A stretch of DNA of 64,000 nucleotides, taken from the NCBI GenBank assembly GCA_002749535.1, contig MZZL01000390.1:153439-217438 (forward strand), in the 5' to 3' direction. This document shows, piece by piece, positions 59,094-64,000 of this stretch. Source of the DNA: Apophysomyces variabilis (taxonomy: Eukaryota > Mucoromycota > Mucoromycetes > Mucorales > Mucoraceae). Each line of letters starts with the position of its first letter. The first letter of the stretch is position 1. A model generated the notes under the pieces. It searched no databases, was not told where the DNA came from, and saw nothing but the letters and a program-made list of their open reading frames with translations. The translations under genes were made by a program, and so were the position numbers.

Positions 59094-59824
59094 ATGGGCC
59101 AACCTCAACAGATCAACATCTCCGATCTCGACCTTGGTTCATTGCAACACGTTAAAACACAGCTAGAAGAGGTACTCATGAAAATCGTGTCACCCTCACT
59201 AATCGAGCGGTAGGAAATATCTCATTTGACACAATCTTACGCCAAGTTAAAGAATGCACAAGCGCGATTTGCCGATTGCGCTGAAAGCGTGGATACCTTG
59301 AAAAGCGAAAAAGCAGAAGGTAAGTTAGACGGAGAGACAAACTCGATGAAAAGTGGTAGACACGAAATCTGATGAGCGCTTTTCCATAGACAAGACGATC
59401 CTCGTACCATTGACATCATCAATATCCTTTTCTTTTTTTTTTTCTTGGAATCTTGATTCTTAGGAACTATTGACCTTGACTTAATGAAATACCTTTATGT
59501 TCCAGGCAAATTAAGCAATGTTGAAAAAGTGATTGTAGATGTTGGCACCGGCTATTATGTGGAAAAGGTAACTGCTCACGTTGTCGATCTTTATCTCACG
59601 CGTTATTTCAGTCGACGGCGGATGCATCCAAATTTTATAGAGACAAAGTAGACTATGTGAAGAAAAACCTTGAAACATTGCAAGAAACTGTAACAAGCAA
59701 ACAGAGCAGCCTGAGGGGTAATTTCCGTTTTCGGAATATCCTTATATCCTAATTTCGTTTTGTAGCCATCATTAACGTCATGCAAGAGAAAATACAGCAA
59801 CAACAGCAGGAGCAAAAAGCATGA
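59094..59824 (+). CDS. GIM5: Prefoldin subunit 5 (alpha-class)
   Basis: Subunit of the hexameric prefoldin chaperone that hands nascent actin and tubulin to the CCT chaperonin. Six exons were traced: 59094-59171, 59214-59319, 59390-59421, 59493-59567, 59612-59717 and 59766-59824; 456 nt, 151 residues (family about 150). It starts MGQPQQINISDLDLGSLQHV, the first coiled-coil helix. The beta-hairpin block ILVPLTSS-LYVPGKLSNVEK joins over the fourth exon, then VDVGTGYYVEK and the second coiled coil. The intron 59422-59492 lacks GT-AG borders: it begins ATATCCTTTT and ends AC, as U12-type introns do. The C-terminus is Gln-rich. Confidence 0.95.
59422..59492 (+). other. Candidate U12-type AT-AC intron in prefoldin 5
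   Basis: 71 nt. The 5' end ATATCCTTTT fits the U12 donor consensus (A/G)TATCCTT. CCTTGACTT at 59474-59482 resembles the U12 branch-site consensus (TTCCTTRAY), with the branch A near 59479, 13 nt before the terminal AC at 59491-59492. Removing it joins VPLTSS to LYVPGKL without gap, as in other prefoldin 5 proteins, and keeps the total CDS a multiple of three. Confidence 0.75.
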
Positions 59825-60792
59825 ATGAGGAAAAGTAAATAAAAGGGACACAGCTTTCTAAACCTATGATACAGATATGTTGTTGAAGGGACGATAGAAG
59901 TTATTAGAAAAAGCGTTTTACAACAATAGCCTGGACAATCTTGCCCCTGGGTTTAGTATATCTTCCGTTAAGATACATAACACCTCGACATGGCTCTCAC
60001 TTAACGAATTGGCGTGTGTGGACCCAGTCAATACTGCAGCAGTTGATTTCGTAATGCCAGGTGGGGTTATTTGATGGAAAGCTTTATGTTCGATAGACTA
60101 GACTCCTGTAGCCTTTAAGTTTCCGTAACTGACATGTCATGAAATGTCTCAGTGAGACAGACTATAAAATTATCGTCCTAATTACAATTAAAAATGGAAT
60201 GGGGGAAGTTGTATCCGGTAGTTTTTTACGCACAGACATGTTAAAGGCATATCCTAGCATGCCCTGAAAGGAAGTTTCGCCTATGTAAGTTTGCAGGAGG
60301 TATGAAATACGCTATAAATGCCTGTACAGCCATATTCCAAGACATTGACTGAGGCATTTGGATGTTATCCATCTCGATAGACATGGAAACGTGGTAACTT
60401 TATCTTGTAACAAGGAGACATGCTACGTAAAACTTGATTTGATAAGTTTACGTTATCCATTCTCTAAGCCTAGTAGTGTATCTATCAATTGAAGGCAACG
60501 ATGCATAGCTCTACATGGATGATGGGCAGAGGAAGACAGGTTCAACGTGGCAGTTATTTGATCATCACCAATTGAGGAGGGGATTCAAATCCTTAAGTTT
60601 TTTGGAGCACAGCTTTAAATGGATTGCGGAGACAGTGAACCCCTCTCGGCTTCTTTTTTGTTAACACACCAATCCTTTTCTTTCCCTCTTTGCTTTAACT
60701 CTTACGTTCCTTTTTCTTGCTTTATCTTTCCCTTAAAAAGCGTTGCTTTTGACCTTCTAATACTTTCTTTTGTCTTCGCCTGTCATACGGAC
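59825..60792. other. Intergenic and formin 5' leader
   Basis: No gene recognised. 60640-60785 is C/T-rich and is probably the formin promoter/5' leader; an open frame from 60619 runs through it into the formin frame. Confidence 0.5.
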
Positions 60793-63700
60793 ATGTTTGG
60801 TCTAGGCAAGACAAAAGGAAAACGACGACCCGATCCACCTGCACCATTAGCAGCAGGATCACTGCGATCTTATACCAATGGACCAACTTCACCCTCAGGG
60901 CATTCACCGAATAGCCCATCTCATCACCCTCTTCCCAGTACTTATACATCCATGACATCCAGTACGTCTGCAGAAGATTACTTCTCTGGTAACGTATATT
61001 CTTTGCATTCAACCAACTTTAATGCTTATATTCCTCGAGGTCATGGTGAAGGCTCATCGATAAGAAGCTCTCGCTCGTCTAATACATATTCCATACCTAG
61101 CACTGACGGCGATGCTTGTGGAAATCCAGATAATCTACCGGATTCCGAGATTGAGGATCTGTTTGAAAAAATGCTTGTAAGCGCTTTGGCTTCTCTTGTT
61201 GATATGCGAATGATCAATTGACGTAAATCCAGTCCCGCCGAGGTATTCACGACGCTAGTTCACGCGCTGTCATGCTCGCGTTCCCTATGGAGAAGAAACG
61301 GCTCATGGTTGCTCAAGACATCCAAGCGGAGACAGGTCAAGGATCAACTCCGTCCAGACGAGCTGTCGATCGTAAAGACCATGAAACCAATAGCCCTGAA
61401 TATTATGTCAGGAAATTGTCTGATACAAGCGCGAAAGGCATCAATGGTAAAGTGATAGCGCATCTTGCTGTGGGTCTTCGTACCATGCCGTTGAGGTAAT
61501 CCATACCTACAATGGCGCAACGAAACTGACTGTTTGATTGGACCAGCTGGGTACGTCAGTTCATTGACATGAATGGCTTACTTATTATCACGGACGTGCT
61601 TGGAACATTGCACAAAATGAAAATAAAGTAAGTTGCTGAATGAGTGAATGTCTCGTCTTACGTATGTCTACAGACGGGAATCCGATATCCAAACGGAAGG
61701 AGAGGTTTTGAAATGTTTCAAAGCGTTGCTGAATAATAGAGTGAGTGAATATGTTAATTACACTGGAGATATTTAAAATGATGTAGGTAGGCGCTAAGGA
61801 AGCTATAAAGAATCCCCAGTGTATTCAGCAGATTGTATACTGCATTGTATCTCCAGCTATGAATACTCGGAGACTGGTTTGTGAAGTACTCGGCTTCTTG
61901 TGTTATTTCGCCGTACCCACAGGCCAAGAACTTGTCCTCAAGGCTATGGATCAACTTCGTGCTACACGCAAAGGTTACGGTAGATTTGATGCATGGCTTC
62001 GGGAATGGCAAGGTGCACTTGGTGGACGAGGCCGAATGGGAAGCATGGTTGGCGCAAGTAACGATTTTAAGCGCCTTGCGGTACATGGTGCACCAGATAA
62101 CCAATTGAGTGAATACGCGGTAAGATAAACTATCTGAATGGTTCGACTTATCAAGAATTTCAGCTTTGCAACATGATTCTAGTCAATGCCATTATCAACG
62201 TCGTCGATGATCCTGATGTCAGAATTCACCTGCGAAACCAACTGAACGCCTCAGGACTGGAACAAATAATGGAACGTATGATGGAACTTAATTGTGAACA
62301 TGTAGATCGGCAAATCATGGAGTTTAGAACACTTGCAGAAAATGATCATGACGAAATTATGGAAATGTATCATGAACGTGTACTGCAGGACCTGAACGAT
62401 CCACGCGATGTTTTTGAATGTGTTTTAGCCAGCGTTGAAGGCACTCGAGGTTATGACTTTTTCTTAAGTTGCCTACAACATTTATTGTTGATTCATGAAG
62501 AAGGAAATATGAAAGCAAGATATTTTCAGGTCATCGACAACCTCATCACGCAAGTAGTGCTGGATCACAAAGGCCTGGTTGAGGATTTTTCTAGTTCGTA
62601 TGGAACATCGGTCCGCCATCTTGTAGATAAATTTGCCGATCAAGATCAGTTACAAGCGACTCTTGAAGACATCCGGAATTTGCAAGAAATGTACGATGAC
62701 TTACTGCAAGAACGAGATGAGCTTCGACAGCAACTTACTGAGCGAGGAGGTAAATATTTATATGGTTTCCAAGATCGTCTCTGATATCGTTTAGATGGAC
62801 TTGCTCTTATGCAGCTGAGAGAAAAGACAACTTCGTTAGAAGATTTGCTCCGTATGTCACGACACACCATATCTACTCTTCAGGCCAAACTGCGCGATTT
62901 ACAACATGACTATGAGAAGAATCTGGAGTCACTAGAGAGACAGTTGGAGACGTTTTATAAAGCTGTCAACGACACAAGTGATGAAAATGAGACGGATAAT
63001 GGCGATATAGTGATTAAGAAGCAAGATTTCGCGAAAGCAATGGGTAGGATAAAAGCCCAGGAAAGCCTGGAAGGTCGTGGCAAAGATGCAGACTCGAAAA
63101 ACGGAGAGGTAGGTAGCACTTCCATTAAACTGCAAGAACATTAATGGTTACATATTGTATAGTCTGAAGAGACTATAGAATCAGAAACCGAGAAATACAA
63201 GTCTCTCGCGATGAGTCTATCGGAGGAGTTTAAGAATCAATTGGCCATGCAATTTGGTTCAAGTAGCGGACTGGGTGATTTCGTTGTTCCCGGCGCCATG
63301 TCATTGATGGGGTCCGCAAGTCGTCGATCAGGAACACGGCGTCGACAACTACAGGCTCGCCGAGAGAGTAACCGTAAAGATGATGGGCCATCTGTGAATG
63401 CCTTAGTAGACGAAAATTTCCTTGCGGATATTAATAATGTAGTTGGAGCTCAAAGGTAAAACGCTGATGGGTCGCATTAGAATCTTAGTAACCTCGCTGT
63501 CAAGACCTAGTATATCCCGAAGAGAGAATAGCGATCTAGATGCTTCATTATCGAACATTGATGGATCTTCTGCTTCGCATCCTCAGCCGCTTTCCAGCTT
63601 GCACAAGAATGTTGATCAAGAGCAACCATCCCATTCGGAATCAGTATTCATGAACGATACAGGCGCTGATAATACCCATGGTTCCCCATTGATACCAGAC

Positions 63701-64000
63701 GATTTGTCATCATCAGCATTATCACACTCATCAGCCCCGCCTGCACCTCCTCCACCACCACCACCACCTCCGCCACCGCCACCGCCACCGCCGGGAAGTA
63801 TATCTGCACCCGTTAAAACTAACTCTTCGGATCCAGATGCACTAATACCGTCACCAGCCCCACCGGCACCGCCACCACCACCAGCAACTTCCGCTTCAGC
63901 AGAGGGTTCGGCCGCGCCTCCTCCACCACCCCCACCTCCAATTCCTGGGTTACCGAAACCGCCACCGCCACCGTTGAATTCTTTACCACGCAAAGCAATG
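60793..64000 (+). CDS. Formin (Bni1/SepA type), N-terminal part, cut by window end
   Basis: Actin nucleator of polarised growth, septation and cytokinesis. The start at 60793 (MFGLGKTKGKRR) is chosen because upstream sequence is leader-like. Residues 1-110 are Ser/Pro-rich. Then come the Rho-GTPase-binding region (LPDSEIEDLFEKML; SPEYYVRKLSDTSAKG) and the FH3/diaphanous-inhibitory armadillo region (SWVRQFIDMNGLL; NTRRLVCEVLGFLCYFAV; SLQHLL-like helices through 62690). A coiled coil follows (DDLLQERDELRQQL; LEDLLRMSRHTIS), then a Ser-rich spacer and the FH1 polyproline region at 63735-63990, where runs of up to 11 prolines alternate with Ala/Ser. The FH2 actin-binding domain lies beyond the window. 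Introns are 45-60 nt, for example after ML near 61172. Confidence 0.93.

Noticed and set aside
59463..59492. Normal GT-AG splicing in prefoldin 5 using the TTAG at 59463
   Set aside because: There is no fitting GT donor after VPLTSS; the only upstream GT (59404) would delete the conserved hairpin residues and add non-conserved ones.
60619..60792. N-terminal extension of the formin
   Set aside because: The region is C/T-rich like a 5' leader and codes a hydrophobic stretch not expected in formins; the Met at 60793 begins formin-like sequence.
63616..63993. Minus-strand glycine-rich open frame
   Set aside because: It is the complement of the formin FH1 polyproline region.
1..64000. CRISPR array, bacterial operons or rRNA genes
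   Set aside because: No regularly spaced repeats, no ribosome-binding-site pattern and no rRNA sequence; the genes are intron-rich and eukaryotic.

Overview
This is a stretch of a filamentous fungal nuclear genome, most likely an early-diverging fungus of the Mucoromycota (Mucorales-like). Genes carry many short introns (about 39-70 nt) with GTAAGT-like donors, CTAAC-like branch sites and TAG/CAG acceptors. The conserved genes are standard eukaryotic housekeeping genes: AP-3 beta, Bap31, type II DnaJ, Ski3, adenylosuccinate lyase, Sec16, Zpr1, cytochrome c oxidase subunit IV/V, prefoldin 5 and a formin. They are separated by decayed mobile elements. Species cannot be fixed from the sequence alone.

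Layout. 1-4345 (minus strand) is a mobile-element-like block: an XPG/FEN1-like nuclease reading frame runs into a segment that looks like the N-terminal part of a Fanzor/TnpB-like protein. That segment is followed by a RuvC-I-like motif and is partly repeated at an exact offset of 2200 bp. 4346-8139 is gene-poor and holds a pair of 51-bp palindromes and two possible tiny genes. 8140-13037 holds the AP-3 beta and Bap31 genes. 13507-14690 is a dead Tc1/mariner-like transposon. 15976-17858 is a secreted subtilisin-like protease. 17859-22247 has no recognisable gene. 22248-23222 is an orphan three-exon gene and 24188-25302 is a DnaJ co-chaperone. 26757-30743 is a decayed Mutator-like element (FAR1/MULE transposase plus OTU-like protease) for which inverted terminal repeats can be seen.

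30910-41472 contains an HSL-type esterase and two paralogous FAD monooxygenases that bracket the Ski3 gene. 42076-43642 is adenylosuccinate lyase, followed tail-to-tail by Sec16 (43691-49084, minus). 50241-52468 is a divergent pair: a small Alb1-like gene and ZPR1. 53040-53611 is a second, decayed Fanzor/TnpB-like remnant. 54299-54892 is the cytochrome c oxidase gene. 55000-59000 is mostly unassigned with decayed coding blocks. 59094-59824 is prefoldin subunit 5, which appears to carry a U12-type AT-AC intron. 60793 to the window end is a formin cut off inside its FH1 polyproline region.

For ten genes (AP-3 beta, Bap31, subtilisin, orphan gene, esterase, adenylosuccinate lyase, ZPR1, cytochrome c oxidase, prefoldin 5, Alb1-like) and for both monooxygenases I worked out exon boundaries by hand, and the summed exon lengths are divisible by three. 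The strongest candidates for something undescribed are the XPG/FEN1-Fanzor-like join at 1-4345 and the AT-AC intron at 59422-59492.
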